64,000 nt of DNA from Williamsia sp. CHRR-6 (GCF_018474015.1 NZ_JAHCSG010000005.1:363534-427533); one strand, 5' to 3'; shown: positions 37,223 to 47,451, counted from the first letter of the stretch. A program made the numbers and translations. The notes: generated by a model not told the origin, from the letters alone.

Positions 37223-37328
37223 CTGCTGCCTCCTGTACCGACGCCGCCGTGAATCTGGCCGTCCGCCATCGGATGCCGGGCGGACGCGCTCTCATAGTGC
37301 CACGGTGCACGCGCCTCGGCGCGGTTAC

Positions 37329-38603
37329 TCAGGGCGTGGGTGAACCCGACGCCAGTGCCGCGACATGGGCCGGGGTGAGCGCATCGCCGTGCGTGGCGAC
37401 GGCCTGCTCGTCGAATGCGTTCACCGCCCAGCCGCGTACGAGGACGGCGGCCAGGGCCCGCGCGGTGGCGGGCTCGTCGATCACGCCACCGGACTCGCCA
37501 CCCTCGGCGGCGAGGTAGCGCTGCAACCGGGTGGCGGCCGCGGGCATGGCGTCGGCGAAGAAGCTCTGGGTGGCCAACCATCGGGTGATCAGATGCCCGG
37601 GATGCATGTCCCATCCCTGATAGACACCGAAGTCCAGCGACCGTCGCACCAGCCGGTGATGCCGACGTAGGGCCGTGGCGATCTGCTCGGCGTCGCCGAC
37701 CGGCACCACTTGCGTGGAACCGTCGCTCACCCACACCCCGGTCTGCGCAGCCGAGGTGACCATCACGGCCTTTGCATGATCTGCCAACGGGTGTTCCAAC
37801 GACTGTTGGGCTGCGACAACCCCACATGCTGCGCTGTAATCGTAAGTGCCGTAGTGCAATCCAGTCAGACGCGGACCGGACCGGTGAATGGCGGCCGCCA
37901 CGGTGGCCGTACCGTCGGCGCCGACCACGGCTTGCGGTGATTCGATCTGCAACTCGAACCGCAACACGCCTGCGCTCAGCCCGTGCGCGCGTTCGATCTC
38001 CTCACACAGCGCGAGGACTGCGTCCACCTGTCCGACGGCCCGCAGCTTGGGCACCGTGAAGACAAAACCTTCTGGCACCCCACCGGCCCCGTCGAGCACC
38101 GCCTCCAGCGATCGCAGGCCGCGACGGCGTTCGACCGGTCCGAGACCTTTGCATCGCACCCCGGCCGCGATGGTCGGATACAGGCCGGGCTCCCCCGCGG
38201 CCCGCTGCTGCGCCCACGCTGCCAACACCGCACCGGCAGCGCGAGCGTGCGCGTCCTCCACCTCGTCGGAACGGCTGCCGTAGCCGTCCTCGAGATCCAC
38301 GCGCAGGTCGACGATAGGCGCGGTCTCCAACTGCGCCAGGACGGATCGAACAGCCCCGACCGGGGCCATCTCGACCAGCACATCCATTGCTCCCGTGGCG
38401 ATCTCGATTGCACGCTGCGACCATTCGCCGACAGTTCCCTCGTGCACGACGTCGGCGGATACGTAGACGGTGTGCAGGGGTTGGACCCCACGGCTGCGGT
38501 CGGGGTACTGCGCGGTCAAGGCCGCATCGGTCTCGGCGAGAATGGCGTCGAGCCGACGATCGGCGGCGGCGGCGAACCGCACACCTGACGGTCGTTTCGA
38601 CAT
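37329..38603 (-). CDS. HpcH/HpaI aldolase/citrate lyase-like protein (DUF6986 type)
   Basis: A 424-residue CitE-like TIM-barrel protein. VDLRVDLEDGYGSRSDEVED holds the acidic metal-binding residues, FVFTVPKLRAVGQVDAVL follows, and LRFELQIESPQAVVG the second Glu-containing strand. RLTGLHYGTYDYSAACGV and QGWDMHPGHLITRW complete the active-site face. Likely acts on a small acyl or keto-acid ester; the substrate is unknown. The frame is open to a GTG at 38714, but that extension consists of 15-base repeats, so MSKRPSGVR at 38603 is preferred. It sits between the thioesterase and urease, where M. tuberculosis has no gene. Confidence 0.8.
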   Translation of the reverse strand: MSKRPSGVRFAAAADRRLDAILAETDAALTAQYPDRSRGVQPLHTVYVSADVVHEGTVGEWSQRAIEIATGAMDVLVEMAPVGAVRSVLAQLETAPIVDLRVDLEDGYGSRSDEVEDAHARAAGAVLAAWAQQRAAGEPGLYPTIAAGVRCKGLGPVERRRGLRSLEAVLDGAGGVPEGFVFTVPKLRAVGQVDAVLALCEEIERAHGLSAGVLRFELQIESPQAVVGADGTATVAAAIHRSGPRLTGLHYGTYDYSAACGVVAAQQSLEHPLADHAKAVMVTSAAQTGVWVSDGSTQVVPVGDAEQIATALRRHHRLVRRSLDFGVYQGWDMHPGHLITRWLATQSFFADAMPAAATRLQRYLAAEGGESGGVIDEPATARALAAVLVRGWAVNAFDEQAVATHGDALTPAHVAALASGSPTP

Positions 38604-38630
38604 CCCGTCCGCACCCGTGCGCTCGCGGGT

Positions 38631-38705
38631 CAGGTCGTCCCGAATCATTTCGTCCCCAGTCAGGTCGTCCCGAGTCAGGTCGTCCCCAGTCAGGTCGTCA
38701 CGGTT
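38631..38705. repeat. 15-base tandem repeat, about five copies
   Basis: Five consecutive 15-base units of the form CAGGTCGTCCCCAGT with one to five changes each, just upstream of the lyase gene. Read in the lyase frame on the minus strand they encode repeats of DDLTG/DDLTR. Whether they are translated depends on which start is used. Unit length is a multiple of three, so copy-number change would not shift the frame. Confidence 0.85.
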
Positions 38706-38721
38706 GCCGGCCACGAGGCGC

Positions 38722-39141
38722 TCAGGACGTGCGTGCGTCGAGGTTCTGCAGCCGCACGCGGCCCTGTGCCACCACGCGACCCTCGGCGTCGGTCATGTCG
38801 ACCTGCCAGAGTTGCTGCAGCCGTCCGCGATGGATGGGGGTGGCCGTGCCGGTGATGCGTCCGGAACGAACCGCCCGCAGGAAGTCGGTGGAGTTGTTGA
38901 CCCCGACCACGTTGCCGGTCACGCCACGTTCGCGCAGCCACATGGCCGCCGAGACGCTGGCCAGCGATTCGACGAGGGCGCAGTACGTACCACCGTGCAC
39001 GATGCCGAAGGGCTGGAGGTGCTGCGGACCCACCTCGAACGACGCCGACGATCCGTCACCGCTGATCACGTCGTATTCGAAACCGAGCGCGGTGTCCAGC
39101 CCGGTTCCCATCTCGGCGATCATCTGTGCCTGGTCGACCAT
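38722..39141 (-). CDS. PaaI-family hotdog thioesterase
   Basis: A 139-residue PaaI-like thioesterase: LQPFGIVHGGTYCALVESLA carries the conserved HGG-x-x-x-x-x-x-E active-site pattern, and VGVNNSTDFLRAVRSGRITG follows. The start at 39141 has GAAAGGTG upstream; the longer open frame is rejected. It corresponds in position to Rv1847 beside ureA in M. tuberculosis, but here the lyase gene is inserted between it and urease. Confidence 0.9.
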   Translation of the reverse strand: MVDQAQMIAEMGTGLDTALGFEYDVISGDGSSASFEVGPQHLQPFGIVHGGTYCALVESLASVSAAMWLRERGVTGNVVGVNNSTDFLRAVRSGRITGTATPIHRGRLQQLWQVDMTDAEGRVVAQGRVRLQNLDARTS

Positions 39142-39241
39142 GTCATCGCACCTTTCGTAGCCGTCAGCTGACGATAAGCCACGCCACCGCCGCCATGCGC
39201 GCGAGGACATCCGAGGCCAGGAGCACGGGCACGACACAGCA

Positions 39242-39276
39242 GCAGGTCCCACGCCGGGGGTTGGCGTGGGACCTGC
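39242..39276 (-). terminator. Perfect hairpin in a divergent intergenic region
   Basis: A perfect 14-bp inverted repeat, GCAGGTCCCACGCC and GGCGTGGGACCTGC, with a 7-base loop. In the minus direction it is followed by TGCTGTGTCGTG. It sits upstream of the thioesterase and upstream of the divergent blaI gene, so no known gene ends here. It may terminate a short untranslated RNA or lie in the thioesterase mRNA leader. Confidence 0.55.
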
Positions 39277-39341
39277 CGTGACGTGGATCGGGGGTCGCTG
39301 CAGCCCTCAGGACACTCGCTCGATCCGACGCTGATACCAGC

Positions 39342-39360
39342 TTAGGCTAAGCTAACTAAG
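39342..39360. promoter_or_regulatory. Candidate iron-box (IdeR/DtxR-type operator)
   Basis: The 19 bases TTAGGCTAAGCTAACTAAG match the IdeR consensus TTAGGTTAGGCTAACCTAA at 14 of 19 positions by eye. The site lies in the 329-base region between the divergent thioesterase and blaI genes, about 110 bases before the blaI start. It is in an AT-rich patch that could also hold a -10 element. Confidence 0.45.
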
Positions 39361-39470
39361 AAGGCAAGGCAGCGTGGTCTCCGACCGTTCAACGATCGCG
39401 AACCGAATGACCAGCAACGACGGTGATCACCGATCCCTGCGACCGAACAGCGCACAGTAGGATCAGAAGG

Positions 39471-39860
39471 ATGTTGAGTGGTTTGGGTGATCTGGAACGT
39501 GCAGTCATGGACAACCTGTGGGCGTCGGACTCGCCGCAGACCGTACGGCAGGTCCACGAGGCCATATCGCGTGACCGCGAACTCGCGTACACCACCGTGA
39601 TGACGGTCCTGCAGCGGCTGGCGAAGAAAAAGCTGGTGTCGCAGATCCGCGACGACCGGGCTCACCAGTACACCCCGACGCGACGTCGAGAGGACATGGT
39701 GGCCGGCCTGATGGTCGACGCGCTGCGCGAGGCCGACGAAACCACATCGCGGCACGCCGCACTGGTGTCCTTCGTCGGTCGAGTCGGGGCAGACGAGGCC
39801 AACGCGTTGCGTCAGGCCCTCGACGAGTTGGAGGCGGCGCGCTCGGTCGGCGATCACTGA
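39471..39860 (+). CDS. blaI: BlaI/MecI/CopY family transcriptional repressor
   Basis: A 129-residue winged-helix repressor: LGDLERAVMDNLWASDSPQT, VRQVHEAISRDRELAYTTVM and TVLQRLAKKKLVSQIRDDRA are the DNA-binding domain; the C-terminal helices dimerise. The start chosen is ATG 39471; the frame is open to 39423. It is paired with an M56 peptidase gene, as Rv1846c/Rv1845c in M. tuberculosis, where BlaI responds to beta-lactams and affects ATP-synthase genes. No beta-lactamase gene lies nearby. Confidence 0.92.
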   Translation: MLSGLGDLERAVMDNLWASDSPQTVRQVHEAISRDRELAYTTVMTVLQRLAKKKLVSQIRDDRAHQYTPTRRREDMVAGLMVDALREADETTSRHAALVSFVGRVGADEANALRQALDELEAARSVGDH

Positions 39861-39998
39861 CCTCGGCTCACCCCGCGCCCGCTACCCAGACTCCCCGCCC
39901 ATCCCCCAGCCCACCCATCCCCAGCCCACCCAGACCTTATTGGACCCCACCCTTTCGGACCCCAACCGTGGACCTGACCCCACGACGAGGACACATCG

Positions 39999-40949
39999 AT
40001 GACCGCTGTGGCATTCGGGGCTTTCGCCCTGATCCTCGCGGGACCCGCTCCCGCGTGGCTCTCGCGCGCGCAGTGGCCGTTGCGGGCGCCGCGTGCGGCG
40101 ATGGCACTGTGGCAGTCGGTCGCGCTGGCTGCAGTCCTGTCGGCGTTCAGCTGCGGACTCGCCATCGCGGCCAACCTCCTGGTCCCCGGCCCCGACGGAC
40201 GACCCACCACCAACCCGTTCGACGAGATCCGCTCGCTCGGTGTCGTGCTGTGGACGGTGTACGTCGCGGTCTTCGTCCTCACCCTCGTCATCGGGGCGCG
40301 GCTGATGTACACCGTCGTACGGGTCGCGGTGAAGACCCGCGCGCGGCGCGCCGCACATCGCCACCTGATCGATCTCCTCGACCGGTTCGACCGCTCCGGC
40401 TGCGATCGTCAACTCCTGGCCCGCGATGTACGGATGTTGGAAGTCGACGAGCCGATGGCCTACTGCCTTCCCGGTCTGCGCCGACGCGTGGTGCTCAGTG
40501 CCGGCGCTGTCGCGCGGCTCTCGCACGACGAGCTCGAGGCGGTGATCGCCCACGAGCGCGCACACCTACGTGCTCGCCACGACCTGGTTCTCGAGGCCTT
40601 CATAGCGGTGCACGAGTCCTTCCCCCGTTTCATCCGCAGCGGCTCGGCGCTGGACGCGGTGCGCCTTCTGGTCGAGCTGTTGGCTGACGACCACGCGGTG
40701 CGCGCAACCGGCCCGACCCCATTGGGCCGTGCCCTAGTGGCGTGCGCCGATTCCACGGCACCACGTGGGGCGCTCGCGGTGGGCGGTCCAACGACGCTCG
40801 TCCGCGTCCGACGCCTCGCGCATGACCGGCACGGTCCTGTCGTGTCGGCGCTGGCCTACCTCACCGCTGCGGGGATCCTGGTGTTTCCGACCATGGCCGT
40901 TGCTGTCCCGTGGCTCACCGAGTTGCACCGGCTGATCACTGCGGGCTGA
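39999..40949 (+). CDS. M56-family (BlaR1-like) membrane zinc peptidase
   Basis: A 316-residue protein with hydrophobic segments at about residues 3-20, 33-62, 85-105 and 275-300. The zinc motif HERAH is at residues 185-189 (HExxH), with a downstream ELLADDHA Glu as probable third ligand. It lacks the penicillin-binding sensor domain of classical BlaR1. It probably cleaves or releases the BlaI repressor. It follows blaI after 138 bases that include a tandem CCCAGCCCACCC-type run. Confidence 0.88.
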   Translation: MTAVAFGAFALILAGPAPAWLSRAQWPLRAPRAAMALWQSVALAAVLSAFSCGLAIAANLLVPGPDGRPTTNPFDEIRSLGVVLWTVYVAVFVLTLVIGARLMYTVVRVAVKTRARRAAHRHLIDLLDRFDRSGCDRQLLARDVRMLEVDEPMAYCLPGLRRRVVLSAGAVARLSHDELEAVIAHERAHLRARHDLVLEAFIAVHESFPRFIRSGSALDAVRLLVELLADDHAVRATGPTPLGRALVACADSTAPRGALAVGGPTTLVRVRRLAHDRHGPVVSALAYLTAAGILVFPTMAVAVPWLTELHRLITAG

Positions 40950-41013
40950 GTCGGATCGAGGACAGTACTGACCGCCACCCCAGAGCCCGGCGACGGGCAA
41001 TAGGGTGGTTGCC

Positions 41014-42480
41014 ATGAACCAATCTGCCTCCGACGCCGCTACGTCGACCACTGCTCGCGCTCAGATCGGTGTCACCGGTCTGGCCGTCATGGGATCCAAC
41101 ATCGCACGCAACTTCGCCCGCCATGGACACACCGTCGCGCTGCACAATCGCACTGTCGCTCGCACCGACGCCCTCATCGACAAGCACGGCGGTGAGGGCG
41201 ACTTCGTGCGCACCGAGACGATCGAGGAGTTCGTCGCTGCGCTGCAGAAGCCGCGCCGGGTGCTGATCATGGTGAAGGCCGGTGATGCGACCGACGCCGT
41301 CATCTCCGAGCTCGCCGATGCGATGGAGCCCGGCGACATCATCATCGACGGCGGCAACTCGCTCTACACCGACACGATTCGCCGCGAGAAGGCCATGAGT
41401 GACCGCGGCCTGAACTTCGTCGGCGCCGGCATCTCCGGCGGTGAAGAGGGCGCGCTCAACGGGCCCGCGATCATGCCGGGCGGACCGGCCGAGTCCTACG
41501 CATCGCTAGGACCGCTGCTCGAGTCGATCTCCGCCCACGTCGACGGCGAGCCGTGCTGCACCCACATCGGACCCGACGGCTCAGGCCACTTCGTGAAGAT
41601 GGTGCACAACGGCATCGAATACGCAGACATGCAGCTCATCGGCGAGGCCTACGACCTGCTGCGCCGCGCGCTGGATCTGCCGGTGGCCCGGATCGCGGAG
41701 GTGTTCCGCGAGTGGAACTCCGGCGACCTGGAGAGTTATCTGGTCGAGATCACCGCGGAAGTGTTGTCGCAGAACGACTCCGAGACCGGCACCCCGCTCG
41801 TCGACCTCATCGTCGACGCCGCCGGCCAGAAGGGCACCGGGCGGTGGACGGTGAAGTCCGCCCTCGATCTCGGGGTCCCGACCACCGGCATCGGAGAGGC
41901 CGTGTTCGCCCGCGCGCTGTCCAGCGCCCTGGACCAACGCGCAGCGGCCCGCGAACTCGCCTCAGGCACCCTGGGCCCTGCGCCCACCGACGTCGACACC
42001 TTCGTCGAAGACATCCGTTCGGCGCTGTATGCGTCCAAGGTGGTCGCCTACGCCCAAGGTTTCGACCAGATCGCCGCAGGCAGCAAGGAATACGACTGGA
42101 ACCTGCACCCGGGCGCGATGGCCACCATCTGGCGGGGCGGGTGCATCATACGGGCCAAGTTCCTCAACCGCATCCGCGAGGCCTACGACGAAAACCCCGA
42201 TCTGCCCAGCCTGTTGCTGGCACCGTACTTCCGGACGGCGATCGAGAACGCCGTCGACAGCTGGCGTCGGGTGGTCGTGACGGCCACGCAACTCGGGATC
42301 CCGGTTCCCGCCTTCGCGTCATCGCTGTCCTACTACGACGGGCTGCGCGCCCACCGGCTACCGGCGGCCTTGATCCAGGGTCAGCGCGACTTTTTCGGCG
42401 CCCACACCTATCGACGGGTGGACAAAGAGGGCGTGTTCCACACGCTGTGGAGCGAGGACCGTTCAGAAGTCCAAAGCTGA
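41014..42480 (+). CDS. gndA: 6-phosphogluconate dehydrogenase (decarboxylating)
   Basis: A 488-residue enzyme. IGVTGLAVMGSNIARNFARH is the NADP-binding motif, FVGAGISGGEEGALNGPAIM the substrate loop, KMVHNGIEYADMQLIGEAYD the catalytic Lys region, and YYDGLRAHRLPAALIQGQRD the C-terminal signature. Long, dimeric NADP-type. Start ATG at 41014 after GGGTGG; a GTG at 41005 is possible. It makes ribulose-5-phosphate and NADPH. Position matches gnd1 (Rv1844c). Confidence 0.95.
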   Translation: MNQSASDAATSTTARAQIGVTGLAVMGSNIARNFARHGHTVALHNRTVARTDALIDKHGGEGDFVRTETIEEFVAALQKPRRVLIMVKAGDATDAVISELADAMEPGDIIIDGGNSLYTDTIRREKAMSDRGLNFVGAGISGGEEGALNGPAIMPGGPAESYASLGPLLESISAHVDGEPCCTHIGPDGSGHFVKMVHNGIEYADMQLIGEAYDLLRRALDLPVARIAEVFREWNSGDLESYLVEITAEVLSQNDSETGTPLVDLIVDAAGQKGTGRWTVKSALDLGVPTTGIGEAVFARALSSALDQRAAARELASGTLGPAPTDVDTFVEDIRSALYASKVVAYAQGFDQIAAGSKEYDWNLHPGAMATIWRGGCIIRAKFLNRIREAYDENPDLPSLLLAPYFRTAIENAVDSWRRVVVTATQLGIPVPAFASSLSYYDGLRAHRLPAALIQGQRDFFGAHTYRRVDKEGVFHTLWSEDRSEVQS

Positions 42481-43935
<1,455 letters not shown>

Positions 43936-44026
43936 CCTGCGTCTCCCGATAGACTGACGCGATTGGATCGTCCCGTTCGGCGCCCGGGCGATCGGAGTCT
44001 CCCCGGCGCTCCTGGAGGACATCTTG

Positions 44027-44098
44027 GTGCGCGCGGCCACCGCCACCCCACCTGCGGCTCCGGTGACCCGACGACGTCGGACGGCAAGGCCACGCTGA
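44027..44098 (+). CDS. Possible 23-aa upstream ORF before the CNNM pair
   Basis: A short frame starting at GTG 44027 (or TTG 44024), with GGAGG six to nine bases upstream, encodes a basic peptide ending VTRRRRTARPR. Its TGA is one base before the ATG of the membrane protein at 44100, an arrangement that would couple translation. It could be a leader peptide or chance. Confidence 0.35.
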   Translation: MRAATATPPAAPVTRRRRTARPR

Positions 44099-44099
44099 C

Positions 44100-45491
44100 A
44101 TGCAAGTAGTGACTCTGGTCGCCAGCCTGCTCGGTTTCGTGGCCCTCACACTGGGCACCGCGCTGTTCGTGGCTTCGGAGTTCTCGCTCACCGCGCTGGA
44201 ACGCTCCACGGTCGAGGCCGACCTGCGCCACCGCGGGGACCGTCGGTCACGGCTCGTCGCCCAGGCCCACCGCACCCTCTCGTTCCAGCTCTCAGGTGCG
44301 CAACTGGGCATCACCATCACCACGCTGATCACCGGCTACATTGCCGAACCTGTTCTGGCGCAACTGTTCTCACCGGCCTTCGACGCAGTCAGCGTGCCTG
44401 CGGACGTATCCGCCGTGCTCTCGACCGCTCTGGCCCTGGTCATCGCGACGTCGTTGTCGATGGTGTTGGGTGAGCTGGTCCCGAAGAACTACGCCATCTC
44501 ACGGCCACTGTCGACAGCGCGCGCCACCTCGGGGCCGATGATCGTCTTCTCCACGGTTTTCGGCGGCGTGATCCGTGGTCTCAACGGGTTGGCCAATCTC
44601 ATCGTGCGGCGCCTGGGGGTGGAACCCGCCGAGGAACTACGGTCGGCGCGGTCGCCGCAGGAACTGGTGTCGCTGGTGCGCAACTCAGCGCGCGAAGGTG
44701 CGCTGGACAAGGACACCGCGCTGATCGTGGGTCGATCTCTGCAGTTCGGCGAACGTACCGCCGAGGAGTTGATGACCCCACGGGTCACCGTCGATGCGCT
44801 CGACGAGGACGCCTCCGTACGTGATCTGATCATCGCCTCCGCTGAGTCGGGCTTCTCCCGTTTCCCGATCGTGGTCGATGGCGACCTCGACAACATCGTG
44901 GGATTCGTACACGTCAAGCAGGCCTTCACCGTTCCGGTGGCCAGTCGGGACTCGACTCGGTTGGGGGCGATCGCCCGTCCGGTCCCGATCGTGCCCGCCA
45001 GCCTCGACGGGGACGCGGTGATGACGCGCATCCGCGCCGACGGCATGCAGGTGGCAGTGGTGGTCGACGAGTACGGCGGTACCGCGGGCATCGTCACCAC
45101 CGAGGACCTCATCGAGGAGATCGTCGGCGACGTGACCGATGAGCACGACGACGAGGAGGCCGACGTGGCCCCCGACGGCACCGGGTTCCGCTGCTCGGGT
45201 CTGTTGCGCATCGACGAATTGCCCGAAGCGGTCGGATACCGCCCGCCCGAGGGCGAGTACGACACACTCGCCGGGCTGGTCGTGTTCATCCTGGGTCGGC
45301 TGGCCGTCGCGGGCGACGAGGTCGATCTGCCCGAGCGCGCCGACGACGGTGACAACGACGGCGAGCCGATGCGTCCGGCGCCGCGGTGGCGAGCGCGGGT
45401 CGTGGCCTTGGAAGGACGACGGATCGAGACCATCATGCTGAGCCCGATCACCGACGATTCCGACGGTCCCCGCGGGCGGGTGACCCGATGA
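44100..45491 (+). CDS. CNNM/CorC-type transporter protein (hemolysin family), full-length
   Basis: A 463-residue protein: DUF21/CNNM membrane domain (about residues 1-200: FVASEFSLTALERSTVEADL; QLGITITTLITGYIAEP; LVPKNYAIS), a CBS-domain pair (LMTPRVTVDALDEDASVRDL; VAVVVDEYGGTAGIVTTEDL), and a C-terminal CorC/HlyC domain (RCSGLLRIDELPEAVGYRPP). Members are linked to magnesium or cobalt efflux; the hemolysin name is historical. Four-base overlap with the next gene. Matches Rv1842c. Confidence 0.9.
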   Translation: MQVVTLVASLLGFVALTLGTALFVASEFSLTALERSTVEADLRHRGDRRSRLVAQAHRTLSFQLSGAQLGITITTLITGYIAEPVLAQLFSPAFDAVSVPADVSAVLSTALALVIATSLSMVLGELVPKNYAISRPLSTARATSGPMIVFSTVFGGVIRGLNGLANLIVRRLGVEPAEELRSARSPQELVSLVRNSAREGALDKDTALIVGRSLQFGERTAEELMTPRVTVDALDEDASVRDLIIASAESGFSRFPIVVDGDLDNIVGFVHVKQAFTVPVASRDSTRLGAIARPVPIVPASLDGDAVMTRIRADGMQVAVVVDEYGGTAGIVTTEDLIEEIVGDVTDEHDDEEADVAPDGTGFRCSGLLRIDELPEAVGYRPPEGEYDTLAGLVVFILGRLAVAGDEVDLPERADDGDNDGEPMRPAPRWRARVVALEGRRIETIMLSPITDDSDGPRGRVTR

Positions 45492-46564
45492 GCGATGCGT
45501 TCGGTGTCGTCTTGACGGTGGTGTTGTTGGCCGCCAACGCATTCTTCGTGGCCGCGGAGTTCTCACTGATCTCGGCGCGACGGGACCGGCTCGAGGCGCT
45601 GGTGCAGCAGGGCAAGAAGCGGGCGCGAACGGTCATGGCGGCGGCGCAGGAGCTCTCCCTGATGCTCGCCGCGGCCCAGCTTGGCATCACGATCTGTTCG
45701 ATCCTGCTGGGCCGAGTGGGCGAACCGGCGATCGCGCACCTGATCGAGAGTCCGCTGGAGTCGGCAGGACTGCCGAGCGCGTTGCTGCACCCGATCGCGT
45801 TCGCTCTCGCGCTGGGGCTGGTGGTGATCCTGCACATCTTGGTGGGCGAGATGGTGCCCAAGAACATCGCACTCGCCGGACCCGAACGGGCGGCGATGCT
45901 GTTGGTCCCCGCGCACCTGGCCTTCATCAAGCTGGTCCGACCGCTCATCTCCTTCTACAACCTGGTGGCCAACCTGGTGCTGCGACTCATGCGGGTGGAG
46001 CCCAAGGACGAACTCGACGCCACCGTGTCGGTGGGTGAGCTGGCCGAGATGATCGGTCAGTCCCGCCAGGAGGGCCTGATCGATGCCGAGGAACACGACC
46101 GGCTCAGCCGGGCACTGTCGATGGCTGATCGAACGGTCGCCGAGGTGACCATCGGCCTGACCAGCCTGCGCAGCGTCGCGGTCACCCTCGACGAACGGAC
46201 CGGCCGGTCAGGACCCACCCTCGGTTCTGTCGAGAAGGCGGTGTCGGAAACCGGCTTCTCCCGGTTCCCCGTGCGCCGCGACGACGGGACCTTCGTGGGG
46301 TACCTGCACCTCAAAGACGTGCTGGAGGAGATCCTCGACGAGAACGTCGGGCCCGGGTCGGTGATCGGAGCCGAGACGATCCGTCCGCTGCCTGCGGTGC
46401 CTGCCACCGCCACCCTCGAACAGGCCACCTCGACGCTGCGCCGCATGAGCGCGCACCTGGGTGTTGTGGTCGACGAGGTCGGTGCGACGGTGGGCATCGT
46501 GACGTTGGAAGACCTGGTGGAGGAGTTCGTGGGTACCGTGCGCGACGAGACCCACCGGATCTGA
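45488..46564 (+). CDS. CNNM-type transporter protein lacking the CorC domain
   Basis: A 358-residue partner of the upstream protein: DUF21 membrane domain (FFVAAEFSLISARRDRLEAL; QLGITICSILLGRVGEPAI; MVPKNIALAGPE) and CBS pair (VVDEVGATVGIVTLEDLVEE), ending there without the CorC/HlyC domain. ATG overlaps the previous stop (ATGA). The two probably form a heteromeric complex in the membrane; this is inferred from pairing. Matches Rv1841c. Confidence 0.88.
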   Translation: MSDAFGVVLTVVLLAANAFFVAAEFSLISARRDRLEALVQQGKKRARTVMAAAQELSLMLAAAQLGITICSILLGRVGEPAIAHLIESPLESAGLPSALLHPIAFALALGLVVILHILVGEMVPKNIALAGPERAAMLLVPAHLAFIKLVRPLISFYNLVANLVLRLMRVEPKDELDATVSVGELAEMIGQSRQEGLIDAEEHDRLSRALSMADRTVAEVTIGLTSLRSVAVTLDERTGRSGPTLGSVEKAVSETGFSRFPVRRDDGTFVGYLHLKDVLEEILDENVGPGSVIGAETIRPLPAVPATATLEQATSTLRRMSAHLGVVVDEVGATVGIVTLEDLVEEFVGTVRDETHRI

Positions 46565-47451
46565 TGCTCGTCACCACCCTGTCGGCTCGGGAGGTGTCAC
46601 AGCGCACCGACGCCCATGTCGCGAGAGTGGCCGAACTGCTGGGGCAACATCCGCAGACCACGCCCGCCGGCGAGCCACATCCGGTGTGGCAGTTCCTGTT
46701 CCGCTACTACAGCCACAAGCCTTCGCAACTGCGCCGCTGGCATCCGGGCCACGGCATCGCCATCGCGACACCCGCCGCCCACACCCACTACCCCCACTAC
46801 GAGCCGAGCAATGGCGGGGTGGCGGTCACCGTGTCGCGCGCCCACCTCGCGACGCGGGCGAGAACCGTTGCGTTCGTGGCTGATCTGCTGCATTCGACGT
46901 CGCGGCGCCCAGCCCGCCTGAACTGTTTCGGCGCCCACGAATGGGCGATGGTCTACCGCGCGCCCGCCGAGACGCTGCGCCACCGCGCCCCGTTGCGGCT
47001 GTCGCCGACCGACACCGACGCGGCGGTGGAGTCGATAGGGTTGCGCTGCACCCATTTCGATGCATTTCGGTTCTTCACCGCCGACGCCGTGCCGCGTAAC
47101 GCGGCTGTGCTCACCCGCGACACCCAGCCCGCCAGCGAACAACCCGGCTGCCTGCACGCGGGGATGGATCTCTACAAGTGGGCCCACAAACTCAGCCCGC
47201 TGATCTGTTCGGATCTCGTGGTCGACGCGCTGACCGTCGCATTCGATCTGCGCGAGCTGGACATGCGGGCGAGCCCCTACGACTTCGAGGACCTCGGACT
47301 GAGCCCGATCACCATCGAAACCGCGGCCGGACGCGCGGAATACGTACGGCTGCAGGTGGAGACGACCCGTCGGGCCGCAGCCGTGCGGGCCGATCTGATG
47401 CAGGCGTGTGAGTCGCTGCTGAGGACCATCCGGGCCGAAAACCTCCCCTGA
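46564..47451 (+). CDS. Conserved actinobacterial protein of unknown function (295 aa)
   Basis: Its start overlaps the previous stop by one base, so it belongs to the same unit as the CNNM pair. HPVWQFLFRYYSHKPSQLRR and WHPGHGI near the N-terminus, with many Trp/His, and CLHAGMDLYKWAHKLSPLIC near residue 200, are highly conserved-looking. I recall that homologues are sometimes labelled 3-methyladenine DNA glycosylase, but no HhH-GPD or AAG motif is visible, so that label is unsupported. No signal peptide or membrane segment. Confidence 0.8.
   Translation: MLVTTLSAREVSQRTDAHVARVAELLGQHPQTTPAGEPHPVWQFLFRYYSHKPSQLRRWHPGHGIAIATPAAHTHYPHYEPSNGGVAVTVSRAHLATRARTVAFVADLLHSTSRRPARLNCFGAHEWAMVYRAPAETLRHRAPLRLSPTDTDAAVESIGLRCTHFDAFRFFTADAVPRNAAVLTRDTQPASEQPGCLHAGMDLYKWAHKLSPLICSDLVVDALTVAFDLRELDMRASPYDFEDLGLSPITIETAAGRAEYVRLQVETTRRAAAVRADLMQACESLLRTIRAENLP

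Noticed and set aside
39885..39965. CCCAGCCCACCC repeats between blaI and the peptidase gene as a possible CRISPR or regulatory array
   Set aside because: Irregular short C-rich run without spacers of constant length; more likely low-complexity sequence.
46564..47451. Label of 3-methyladenine DNA glycosylase for the 295-aa gene
   Set aside because: No HhH-GPD helix-hairpin-helix with catalytic Asp and no AAG active-site pattern seen.
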